From Stakelama pacifica (lineage in GTDB: Bacteria; Pseudomonadota; Alphaproteobacteria; Sphingomonadales; Sphingomonadaceae): DNA of 64,000 bases. The stretch spans positions 62,001-126,000 of the forward strand of contig NZ_SNWD01000005.1 in the NCBI RefSeq assembly GCF_004361835.1. Direction: 5' to 3'. A model generated the notes under the pieces. The model saw only the letters and a program-made list of their open reading frames with translations. It made no database searches and was not told the origin of the DNA. The translations under genes and the position numbers were made by a program. Shown here piece after piece: positions 28,792 through 37,105 of this stretch (position 1 is the first letter of the stretch; every line of letters begins with the position of its first letter).

Positions 28792-31503
28792 TCAGGCTTG
28801 TTCGCTTACCCCATGCCGCATGCGCGTTACGGATGGAAGACGCTGCGCGCGCATCACTGCTTCATCCAGCGTCATTCGCGTGACCGGTGTGCCTTCAGGA
28901 AAGGCGCTGAGCAGGCGCGAGGGCATGGCGGCGCTCAGCAGCACGAACATGCCGCGATCGTCCGCGCGCCGGATCAGCCGCCCGAACCCCTGCGCCAGTT
29001 TCGCCCGAACGATGCGGTCGTCATATTCGCGCCCGCCCTCGGCCATGCGCCGCGCAGCGTGCAGCACGGTCGGCTTGGGCCAGGGAACGCCCTCCATCAC
29101 CACCATGCGCAGCGAATGGCCGGGAACATCCACCCCATCGCGCAGCGCATCGGTCCCGATCAGCGAGGCGCGCGGATCGTCGCGGAAAATATCGACCAGC
29201 GTCCCCGTATCGATCGGATCGACATGCTGGGCGTAGAGCGGCAACCCTTCGCGCGCGAGCCGGTCAGCGATCCGCGCATGCACACCGCGCAGCCGCCGGA
29301 TCGCGGTAAACAGGCCAAGCGTTCCCCCCTCCGCCGCGACGATCAGCCGCGCATAGGCATTGGCGAGCGCGGCCAGATCGCCCCGCTTCACATCGGTGAC
29401 GATCACCACTTCGGCCTGCGCGGCATAATCGAACGGGCTGACCGCTTCGAAATGGGCGGCCCCGCGCATCAGATGGTTTGCCCCGCTGCGCGCATCGGCG
29501 ACCGACCAGTCACCCCCTGCGCGTAAGGTAGCGGAGGTCACCAGCACGCCGTGCGCAGGCTCCAGCACGGTTTTGGCGAAGGGGCGGCTGGGGTCGATCC
29601 AGTGGCGGTGCAGCCCGATATCATATTCGCGCCCCTCGACCCGGTCGACGGCCAGCCAGTCGACGAAATCGGGATCGGCAGGCCCGCCGATCCGCGCGAT
29701 CAGGGCAAGCCATGCGCCCACCGTTTCGGTCCGCCAGCCGAGCGAGGCGATCGCGCCCTCGATCCGCGCACGCGCGGGGCCATCCATCCAGTCGGGTGCT
29801 TCGGCAAGCACCGCCTCCAGCCGCCGCCCCAGCGTGACCATCGGGCGGATCAGCGCATCGAGCGCCTCGCCCGCCGGACCTGCCGCCTCGACCAGTTCGG
29901 GCGACGGCTCGGCAAGCTCGGTTTCCAGCCCGTATCCCGCATCGCTCCCCTTGGTATCGCGCGCATAAGTGAGGCCCCGCACCGCGGCGAGCAGCGCTTC
30001 TACGGGCCCGAACGGTTCGCCCTCATTGATCCGTTGCAACCAGCCATCGCTCGGCAGCGCCATCGCGGCATCGACTGCCTGCGCAATCGCGCGCCCGCCC
30101 TGTTCGTCATAGCTTGCCACATCGGAAAGCCGTGCCGACAGCCCGCGCCGCCGCCCCCGGCTGCCGCGCTCCGGCCCCATGATCCAGCGGCGGATTTCGA
30201 TCGCTTCCTGTCCCGTAAGCGCGGCGGCGAACATCGCATCGGCGGCATCGAACAGATGATGCCCTTCGTCAAAGACATAGCGGGTAGGGCGGTTCTCGCC
30301 TTCGCGCCCACGCGCTGCATTGACCATCACCAGCGCGTGATTGGCGATGACGATATCGGCATCGGCGCTCGCCCGTGCGGCGCGTTCGATGAAGCATTTC
30401 CGGTAATGCGGGCACCCGGCATAGATGCACTCGCCGCGCCGGTCGGTCAGCGCGGTCGATCCGTTGCGGCGGAAAAGCGTCGGCAGCCAGCCGGGCAGAT
30501 CACCGCCCACCATGTCGCCATCCGCGCTATAGGCCGCCCAGCGCGCGACAAGCTGCGCCAGCACCGCAGCGCGCCCCGCAAAGCCGCCCTGAAGCGCATC
30601 CTCCAGATTGAGCAGGCACAGATAATTCTCCCGCCCCTTGCGCGTCACCACCCGGTTGCGGCGTTCCTCGTCATCGGGAAACAGCCGCTCTGTCTCGCGC
30701 CCCAACTGGCGTTGCAGCGCCTTGGTAAAGGTCGAAACCCAGATCGCGCCGCCCGCCTGCTGCGACCAGAGCGAGGCGGGGGCGAGATAGCCCAACGTCT
30801 TGCCGATCCCCGTCCCCGCTTCGGCCAGCACCATATTGGGCGAATCGCGCATGTCGCGCGGGGCAAAGGCGCGCGCGGCGGCGACCGAGAAATCCCGCTG
30901 CCCGGTGCGGCGTTCCGAACCCTGCCCCGTCAGCTTGTCGAGCTGTTGCTCCACCGCCTCCGGTTCGATCGTCACGCTGCGCGGCGGCGCCCGGCCGGGG
31001 CTTTCCTCCCATTCGGGAAGTTTCGAAAACAGCCAGCGTTCGGCGCGTTCGGGTTTTGCGATGCGACGGGTAACCAGCGGCGTCCAGGGCCAGCGTAGTC
31101 GCCCCAGCGCCTGTGTGGCGGTCCATGCGCCTTCGCGCTCTGCCCAGTCGGGTGCATCGATATGCGACAGCAGCGCGCCGGTCGCCTCACGCAGAAACGC
31201 AGCGACATCGTCCTCGCGTTCCGGAACCGGCAGACCGCAGGCGCGCGCCAGCCCCTTTGGCGTCGGCACCATGAAGCGGGCAGGGTGCAGGAACGCGAAC
31301 AGCTCCAGCAGGTCGAGCCCCGACAGATCGCCATAGCCCAGCCGCTGTCCGATCAGCGGGGCGTTCATCACGATCACCGGCGTGTCAGCGGCCAGCCGGA
31401 TCGCCTCGCCGCGCGAAATGGCACGCGTTTCGCCATCGGGCGTGGCGACCCAGGTGCCGGAATGGCTCGCATGCAGCGCGGGATGGGGAAGCGTCGGGGT
31501 CAC
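28792..31503 (-). CDS. DinG/XPD-type ATP-dependent DNA helicase
   Basis: A 903-residue superfamily 2 helicase. Motif I is EAGTGIGKTLGYLAP, the DEAH-box is VFDEGHHLFD, and later motifs include LVTSATLRAGGDW and the C-terminal GFGRLIRRADDRG. A four-cysteine cluster lies between motifs I and II (one Cys in ENYLCLLN, three in GECIYAGCPHYRKC), which fits the 4Fe-4S cluster of DinG and XPD. Enzymes of this kind unwind DNA 5' to 3' and clear R-loops or repair intermediates. The GTG at 31503, preceded by AGAGG, fits relatives that start near TPTLPHPALHASH; ATG or TTG starts further upstream are possible. Confidence 0.88.
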   Translation of the reverse strand: MTPTLPHPALHASHSGTWVATPDGETRAISRGEAIRLAADTPVIVMNAPLIGQRLGYGDLSGLDLLELFAFLHPARFMVPTPKGLARACGLPVPEREDDVAAFLREATGALLSHIDAPDWAEREGAWTATQALGRLRWPWTPLVTRRIAKPERAERWLFSKLPEWEESPGRAPPRSVTIEPEAVEQQLDKLTGQGSERRTGQRDFSVAAARAFAPRDMRDSPNMVLAEAGTGIGKTLGYLAPASLWSQQAGGAIWVSTFTKALQRQLGRETERLFPDDEERRNRVVTRKGRENYLCLLNLEDALQGGFAGRAAVLAQLVARWAAYSADGDMVGGDLPGWLPTLFRRNGSTALTDRRGECIYAGCPHYRKCFIERAARASADADIVIANHALVMVNAARGREGENRPTRYVFDEGHHLFDAADAMFAAALTGQEAIEIRRWIMGPERGSRGRRRGLSARLSDVASYDEQGGRAIAQAVDAAMALPSDGWLQRINEGEPFGPVEALLAAVRGLTYARDTKGSDAGYGLETELAEPSPELVEAAGPAGEALDALIRPMVTLGRRLEAVLAEAPDWMDGPARARIEGAIASLGWRTETVGAWLALIARIGGPADPDFVDWLAVDRVEGREYDIGLHRHWIDPSRPFAKTVLEPAHGVLVTSATLRAGGDWSVADARSGANHLMRGAAHFEAVSPFDYAAQAEVVIVTDVKRGDLAALANAYARLIVAAEGGTLGLFTAIRRLRGVHARIADRLAREGLPLYAQHVDPIDTGTLVDIFRDDPRASLIGTDALRDGVDVPGHSLRMVVMEGVPWPKPTVLHAARRMAEGGREYDDRIVRAKLAQGFGRLIRRADDRGMFVLLSAAMPSRLLSAFPEGTPVTRMTLDEAVMRAQRLPSVTRMRHGVSEQA

Positions 31504-31602
31504 CCCGCCTCTTTCGCGTATCGGGAACGGAATGGCAACGACGCGGCTCAACGCGGCCTGCGATCGGGACTGCCAGAACATGCTGCACTGCAACCGGGTT
31601 GC

Positions 31603-31625
31603 GTTATGTAACTAAGTAACATAAC
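31603..31625 (+). promoter_or_regulatory. 23-bp near-perfect operator palindrome, Zur-like
   Basis: The halves GTTATGTaAC and GTaACATAAC are inverted around TAA, and every base but the centre and one pair is symmetric. It ends nine bases before the first ATG of the putative zinc-uptake operon and about 100 bases from the helicase start. Zur sites in proteobacteria have the general form TGTTATNNTATAACA, to which this is related but not identical. The position would block the operon promoter when bound. Confidence 0.6.
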
Positions 31626-31633
31626 GGGGTCGG

Positions 31634-32050
31634 ATGCGTCCGCACTCCCGGTCCTTCTGCGCGACTTCCGCCCGCCGCCCTGTGCGCGGCCCGGCGGCAG
31701 GCGTGGTGCGTCTGGCGGTTCTGCTGATGGTGATGCTCGCCTTTACCTGGCAGGCATTTGTCACGCGCAGCCATGTTCATGTCGAAACCATGCCGGCGGC
31801 GGTTACCCGCGCGGCGGTGAAGGCCGAGCTGCTGAACCATTATGCCGACTGGCCGGTACTCGAAAAGGCAGAGCCGTCCTGCGCCATTTGTCAGGATGCG
31901 GCGGCGACCGACCATCATCTGCCCGGATCGCCGGTCACCTTCGAAGCGACGTCAGCGGCCGTCTATACGATCTACGCGGTTGCGGCACAGATTGCGCGCG
32001 TCGGGCATATCGCTCCCGGCTGGAACAGTCGCGCTCCGCCACAGGGCTGA
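31634..32050 (+). CDS. small Cys/His-containing membrane protein, DUF2946-like
   Basis: A 138-residue protein with one membrane helix (about 25-45, GVVRLAVLLMVMLAFTWQAF), followed by SHVHVET, a CAIC pair (CAICQDA) and DHHLPG, which may bind a metal. Proteins of this DUF2946-like kind are often encoded beside TonB-dependent receptors for zinc or copper. Biochemical function is not known. It starts directly after the 23-bp palindrome and is 63 bases before a ZnuD-like receptor, so both are probably one metal-controlled operon. The true start could be a later GTG or ATG nearer the helix. Confidence 0.65.
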   Translation: MRPHSRSFCATSARRPVRGPAAGVVRLAVLLMVMLAFTWQAFVTRSHVHVETMPAAVTRAAVKAELLNHYADWPVLEKAEPSCAICQDAAATDHHLPGSPVTFEATSAAVYTIYAVAAQIARVGHIAPGWNSRAPPQG

Positions 32051-32113
32051 AGAAACCGACCGTCGATCCGGCGGTCGCCTCTTTGTTTCCTTCTTCCATT
32101 TTCCGGAGCATTT

Positions 32114-34138
32114 ATGCGCAACGCACTTCTTCTGGGCGCGGCCACTGCCGCGCTGCTTCCTGCCGTGGTTCACGCTCAGACCGTACCGACCGACGCCCTT
32201 GCCCTGTCGGCCAATGCCGCCGCCAAATCGGGCGACATCATCGTCACCGCCACGCCATTCGACCTTGACGCCGATGAAACGGCCAGCATCGCCGCCAAGG
32301 TCGATCGCCAGCAAATTCTCGAACAGGGCGGAGCGAACCTCGCCGATGCACTGAAAAATGTACCCGGCATTTCGGCGAGCAGCTTCGCCCAGGGCGCCAG
32401 CCGCCCGATCATCCGTGGCATGGACGCATCGCGCGTGCGCATGCTCGAAAACGGGCTGAGCAGTTCGGACGTGTCCGATATCGGCCCCGACCATGGCACC
32501 CCGATCGATCCGCTTTCAGCGCAAAGTATCGAGGTCGTTCGCGGTGCGGCGTCGCTGCGCTATGGTAGTCAGGCGATTGGCGGCGTCGTCAACGCGATCA
32601 ACAACCGCGTGCCGATGGCACTCCCCGATCAGCCGCTCAGCGGTACGATCAGTGGCGGCTATGACAGCGTTTCGGATTCCGGCGACGGATCGGTGATGGG
32701 CGATGGTCGTGTCGGAAACCTCGCAGTTCATGTCGACGGCTTTTATCGCCATGCCGATGATTACGACACGCCGCTCGGCACGCAGGCGAACAGCTTTTTC
32801 CACGGTTTCGGGCAGTCGGTCGGCGCATCCTATTTCTTCGGCAACGACAGCAAGAGCCATATCGGTGCGGCGATCCAGCGCTATGACGCGCAATACGGCA
32901 TCCCCAGCGACAGCACCTATATCGACATGCGCCAGACAAAGGTCCTGACACGCTCCTCCTTCGATCTGGGATCGGGCCTGTTCAAAAAATTCACCTTTGA
33001 CGGCAGCTTTTCCAAATATGCGCATGATGAGGACGAACCCGGCGGCACCGTCGTCACCACATTCCGTAACAAGGAATATGACGGGCATGGCGAGCTGCTC
33101 CTCGCGCCGATCGGCCCGGTCAAGAATATCGCGATCGGCAGTGAGGTGACGCGCCGCGAATTTTCGGCGGTTGGCGAAGACAGCTCCTATCTGTTCCCGA
33201 CCCTGACCACCAGCGAAGCGGGCTATATCGTCACCGATTCGCCGCTCACCGACAGCCTGCGCCTGCAGGTCAGCGGCCGGGTCGAGCATGTGCGCGAAAC
33301 CGGAACTCCGGCATCCGACATCGCTACCGTGCGCGACTTCACCCCGGTGAGCGGTGCGATCGGTGCGCTCTATGATGTCGGCGGTGCGGGCATTGTGAAG
33401 CTGGGCCTGACCTTCTCCTCGACGGGGCGGGCGCCCGCGATCACCGAACTCTATGCACGCGGCGGACATGATGGGCCCGACACGTTCGAGACCGGCGATC
33501 CCAATCTGAAGATCGAACGATCAAACTCGCTCGAAGCGTCGCTGCGCGTCAATGCAGGGCCGTTCCGTTTTGAAGGCAGCGCGTACAGTTCGTGGTTCCA
33601 CAACTATATATATGGCCAGTTGACCGGCCGGACCTGCGATGATGACGGCGTATGTGCCGTGGGAGGCGATGGCGACCTGAAAGAGCTGAACTATCAGCAG
33701 CAGGGCGCGCATTTCCGCGGTCTGGAGGCGAAAGCGTCCTATGCCGTAATGGATGACGGCAACCGCCGGCTGGAGGTCAATGCGCTGGGTGATTATGTTC
33801 GCGCGACCTTCGACGATGGCAGCAACGTGCCGCGCATCCCGCCCTATCGCTATGGCGGCGGGCTGTCGTGGAGCAGCAAACCCTTCGACGCGGATGTCCA
33901 GTTCATCCATTATGCGCGCCAGAACAAATATGGTGCGTTCGACTTTGCCACGCCGAGCTATAACGATCTGAGCGCCAGCGTGACCGTGCATCCCTTTACG
34001 GAGAACCGGAATATCGCGCTGTCGGTGGTGGGCCAGAATCTGACCGATGATGTTCAGCGCAATGCCGCCGCGCTGAACCGGGCGGATGTCGTACAGCCGG
34101 GCCGCAATATTCGTGCGGTGCTGAAGATCGGCTTCTAA
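32114..34138 (+). CDS. ZnuD-like TonB-dependent receptor
   Basis: A 674-residue outer-membrane receptor with a signal peptide (MRNALLLGAATAALLPAVVHAQ), TonB box (DIIVTATPFDLD, about residue 38), plug domain (VDRQQILEQGGANLADALKNV, PIIRGMDASRVRMLENGL) and barrel ending in VLKIGF. The plug features SSDVSDIGPDHGTPIDP, an Asp/His-rich turn, and the overall length match ZnuD, the zinc importer of Neisseria and related receptors. Zinc or another divalent metal is therefore the likely substrate. It is preceded by the small Cys/His membrane protein and by the palindrome at 31603-31625. Confidence 0.85.
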   Translation: MRNALLLGAATAALLPAVVHAQTVPTDALALSANAAAKSGDIIVTATPFDLDADETASIAAKVDRQQILEQGGANLADALKNVPGISASSFAQGASRPIIRGMDASRVRMLENGLSSSDVSDIGPDHGTPIDPLSAQSIEVVRGAASLRYGSQAIGGVVNAINNRVPMALPDQPLSGTISGGYDSVSDSGDGSVMGDGRVGNLAVHVDGFYRHADDYDTPLGTQANSFFHGFGQSVGASYFFGNDSKSHIGAAIQRYDAQYGIPSDSTYIDMRQTKVLTRSSFDLGSGLFKKFTFDGSFSKYAHDEDEPGGTVVTTFRNKEYDGHGELLLAPIGPVKNIAIGSEVTRREFSAVGEDSSYLFPTLTTSEAGYIVTDSPLTDSLRLQVSGRVEHVRETGTPASDIATVRDFTPVSGAIGALYDVGGAGIVKLGLTFSSTGRAPAITELYARGGHDGPDTFETGDPNLKIERSNSLEASLRVNAGPFRFEGSAYSSWFHNYIYGQLTGRTCDDDGVCAVGGDGDLKELNYQQQGAHFRGLEAKASYAVMDDGNRRLEVNALGDYVRATFDDGSNVPRIPPYRYGGGLSWSSKPFDADVQFIHYARQNKYGAFDFATPSYNDLSASVTVHPFTENRNIALSVVGQNLTDDVQRNAAALNRADVVQPGRNIRAVLKIGF

Positions 34139-34153
34139 ACAAAGGCCTTTTCG

Positions 34154-34180
34154 GGAGCCGGGCGTGTGCCGTCCGGCTCC
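34154..34180 (+). terminator. possible terminator hairpin after the ZnuD-like receptor
   Basis: GGAGCCGG and CCGGCTCC form an 8-bp stem with an 11-base loop, followed by TTCCT, so the T tract is weak. It lies 16 bases after the receptor stop. The 382-base gap from here to the next gene otherwise holds a short AT-rich stretch (about 34380-34405) and the two leader hairpins listed next. Confidence 0.5.
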
Positions 34181-34410
34181 TTCCTGCCTCGGCGGGCGAT
34201 CCGCTCCGCATGCAGCGCGGAAGGGCGGCGGCCATGCCCCGATTGTCGTCCGGCAGGAACAGACCGGCTCCGAAGATCGGTCTAACGGGCAGTTGGGAAG
34301 GCGGCGCCTTCCCGGACCAATGTTGCAAAATTGTCATATTGCGGCGGATTTTGGTTAACGCGCGACGTATTCCTGTCGCCAAATGACAATTATCAAAACA
34401 TTATAAGCCT

Positions 34411-34490
34411 TCGCACCCGCGCATCAGATGCGGGGCTCGGGAGGGTGCGACACACCCGCGGCTGTCGTTCGCAAACCGGGCGACAGCCGC
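34411..34490 (+). promoter_or_regulatory. structured 5' leader of the third TonB-dependent receptor
   Basis: Two stable hairpins lie just before the receptor start at 34520. The first is TCGCACCC...GGGTGCGA (34411-34450), with an inner CGCAT-CAG-ATGCG. The second is GCGGCTGTCG...CGACAGCCGC (34458-34490), a perfect 10-bp stem. They are followed by AAGGGG and the ATG. I could not match them to cobalamin, TPP, FMN or SAM riboswitch cores. An AT-rich AATTATCAAAACATTATAA upstream may hold the -10 element. Confidence 0.45.
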
Positions 34491-34519
34491 TTCAATCTGA
34501 TAAATAAGGGGAAAATCCA

Positions 34520-36937
34520 ATGCGCACCACGACCCTGTTGCTCGGTAGTGTCGCGATGATCGCGATGCTGACTCCCGCGGCGCACGCCCAGAGCGGTGCG
34601 GCAGCCCAGACCGAACAGCAGGATTCGGATGCAGCAATCGCCGCCGGACAGGACATCATCGTCACCGGTACGCGCGCCGAAGGGCGCACCCGGCTCGATG
34701 CGATTTCTCCGGTCGACGTGTTGTCGGCCGATGCGCTGCAGCGGCAGGGGACGACCGAAACCGCCGCCGCGCTCGCCACGGTTGCGCCGTCGATCGACTT
34801 TCCCCGTCCTTCGGCGACGGACGGCACCGACGCGATCCGCCCGGCAACGCTGCGTGGCCTGTCGCCCGACCAGACGCTCGTGCTGATCAACGGCATTCGC
34901 GGCCATCCTTCGGCGCTGCTCAACGTCAACGGCTCGGTCGGGCGCGGATCGGCTTCGGTCGACCTCAACACCATCCCGACGGCTGCGCTGCAAAGCATCG
35001 AAGTGCTGCGCGACGGTGCTTCCGCGCTCTACGGGTCGGACGCGATTGCCGGTGTGGTCAATCTTCGCCTGCGGCAGGAGCGGACCGGCGGCGGAGCCTC
35101 GGTCACGTTCGGCGGCTATGACACGCATGTTCCCGCGACGCTCGCCCCGCGCGATGTGACCGATGGCGGTACGGTCACCGCATCGCTGTGGCAGAATATC
35201 CCGATCGGCGATGAGGGCTATCTCGACCTCACCACCGAATGGACCAACCGCGAACCGACCAGCCGGGGCGATCTCGACACGCGCGATTCGCCGGCAAAGG
35301 TGCGTTCGCGCTTCGGCGACCCCGATGTGCGTCAGCATACGACCTATGCGAATCTGGGCGTGCCGCTGGGCGATAGCGGCTGGCAGGTCGTCGGCTGGGG
35401 CGGCTATCAGCATCGCCGCACCCAATCGGCAGCCTTCCCGCGCAACCCGAGCAACAGCAACAATGTCCCGTCGGTATATCCCGACGGCTTCCTGCCGCTG
35501 ATCCAGACGGTATCGGAAGATTACACGATCACCGGCGGGGTGAAGGGCCAGATTTCGGGCTGGGATACCAGCCTGATCGCCTCTTATGGCCGCAACAAGA
35601 TCGATTATTCGACGATCCATTCGATCAATGCCAGCTATGGCGCGGATTCGCCGACCGAATTTTATGACGGTGCGAATGTCTATGATCAGTTCGTCACCAA
35701 TCTCGATATCAGCCATGATTATGCGTTAGGCGGCGGCGACCTAACCGTCGCTGCGGGCGCCGAATATCGCCGCGAAAGCTATCAGATCGAAGCGGGCGAG
35801 CCGCTTTCCTATGCCAAAGGCCCGCTTGCCGCATCAGCGGGAGCGCAGGGATTTGCGGGGTTCAGCCCGGAAAATGTCGTCGATCAGCATCGCGACAATG
35901 TCAGCGGCTATCTCGATCTCGAAGGGCGTTTCGGGCCGATCAGCATCGGCGCTGCGGGCCGGGTCGAACATTATTCGGACTTCGGCACCACCGCGAACGG
36001 CAAGCTGTCGGGCCGGTGGGATATCTCGCCCAGCTTCGCGCTGCGCGGCGGCATCCAGACCGGCTTCCGCGCGCCCTCGCTGCAACAGCAATATTTTACC
36101 TCGATTCAGTCAGTGATCATCGACCGTCAGGTCGTCCTCACCGGCACCTTCCCCTCGGTCAGCGAGCCCGCTCGCCTGTTGGGCGGTCAGCCGCTCGAAC
36201 CCGAAAAGTCGACCAACTATTCGCTTGGGTTCGTCTATCGCAGCGGCGCGTTCAACCTGACCGTCGACGCCTATCAGATCGACCTGCGCAACGGGCTGGC
36301 GCTCTCGGAGAATATCGTGGTGTCGGCGCTGGACACCCCACAATATCGGGACATCTATAACAGCCTGATCTCGCAGGGCGTGCAGCGCGCCCGTTTCTTC
36401 CTCAACGGCGTCAAGCAGCGTGCGCGCGGCGTCGATGTCGTCGCCAATTACCGGCTCGATACGGACAATGCCGGCCGGTTCAACTTCACACTGGCAGGCA
36501 ATTACAACGATATCGATGTTCGCTCGGTCCCCGAAACCACCTCGGTCCTTGACCCCGCCCCGACGCTGGTCAGCCGTCAGCGGATCGTGTCGATCGAGGA
36601 CGGCACGCCGCAGACCAAGATTACCGGCAGCATCGACTGGTCGCTCGGCGATTTCGGTCTGACGGCACGCGCCGCTTATTACGGCGATGTTAACCAGCCG
36701 GGTTCGACCTCGGCCACCGACCTGCACACCGGCAAGCATATCATCACCGATGCGGAAGCGCGCTTCACGGTCGCCGATCAGTTCCATTTCGGCTTCGGCG
36801 TCGACAATATCTTCGATGTCTACCCCGACGCCGCTCCGGCTACGGTGCCGCAAAGCGGTGTGGTCGCCTTCCCCTTCTACTCGCCCTTCGGTTTCAACGG
36901 CCGTCGCTTGTACGTGAAGGCTGGTCTCGACTGGTAA
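34520..36937 (+). CDS. TonB-dependent receptor, substrate unknown
   Basis: An 805-residue receptor with a signal peptide (cleaved after AAHAQ), a TonB box (DIIVTGTRAEGR, about residue 45), and a plug with RPATLRGLSPDQTLVLINGIRGHPSALL, then IPTAALQSIEVLRDGASALYGSDAIAGVVN. This plug pattern belongs to a large group of receptors in sphingomonads and xanthomonads. The barrel ends in RRLYVKAGLDW. No transporter, enzyme or regulator is adjacent, so the substrate cannot be inferred. It has a structured leader before it and a strong terminator after it, so it is its own unit. Confidence 0.9.
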   Translation: MRTTTLLLGSVAMIAMLTPAAHAQSGAAAQTEQQDSDAAIAAGQDIIVTGTRAEGRTRLDAISPVDVLSADALQRQGTTETAAALATVAPSIDFPRPSATDGTDAIRPATLRGLSPDQTLVLINGIRGHPSALLNVNGSVGRGSASVDLNTIPTAALQSIEVLRDGASALYGSDAIAGVVNLRLRQERTGGGASVTFGGYDTHVPATLAPRDVTDGGTVTASLWQNIPIGDEGYLDLTTEWTNREPTSRGDLDTRDSPAKVRSRFGDPDVRQHTTYANLGVPLGDSGWQVVGWGGYQHRRTQSAAFPRNPSNSNNVPSVYPDGFLPLIQTVSEDYTITGGVKGQISGWDTSLIASYGRNKIDYSTIHSINASYGADSPTEFYDGANVYDQFVTNLDISHDYALGGGDLTVAAGAEYRRESYQIEAGEPLSYAKGPLAASAGAQGFAGFSPENVVDQHRDNVSGYLDLEGRFGPISIGAAGRVEHYSDFGTTANGKLSGRWDISPSFALRGGIQTGFRAPSLQQQYFTSIQSVIIDRQVVLTGTFPSVSEPARLLGGQPLEPEKSTNYSLGFVYRSGAFNLTVDAYQIDLRNGLALSENIVVSALDTPQYRDIYNSLISQGVQRARFFLNGVKQRARGVDVVANYRLDTDNAGRFNFTLAGNYNDIDVRSVPETTSVLDPAPTLVSRQRIVSIEDGTPQTKITGSIDWSLGDFGLTARAAYYGDVNQPGSTSATDLHTGKHIITDAEARFTVADQFHFGFGVDNIFDVYPDAAPATVPQSGVVAFPFYSPFGFNGRRLYVKAGLDW

Positions 36938-36949
36938 GTGATTGATTTC

Positions 36950-36980
36950 AAGGGCGTGTGATCATCCCACACGCCCTTTT
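36950..36980 (+). terminator. intrinsic terminator of the third TonB-dependent receptor
   Basis: An 11-bp stem (AAGGGCGTGTG and CACACGCCCTT) with a seven-base loop is followed by TTTT. It starts 13 bases after the receptor stop. As the stem starts with AA, it may also act weakly on the opposite strand, but no gene enters from there. Confidence 0.85.
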
Positions 36981-37105
36981 CCCGCAGAAATCCGGCGCAT
37001 TCGGCCCGGATGACGACTGGCACCGCTACAATAGCGATAACCGATTCCGTGCCCGCCGCTCCGGCGGGTATTTGGTATCGCCCATGGATTTTGCGGAGCC
37101 AACCG

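Noticed and set aside
29551..31098. 515-codon open frame antisense to the helicase gene
   Set aside because: The translation is Arg/His/Gln-rich without motifs; the helicase on the other strand shows all expected motifs.
34141..34519. Cobalamin or TPP riboswitch before the third receptor
   Set aside because: Core boxes of these riboswitches were not found, only two plain hairpins.
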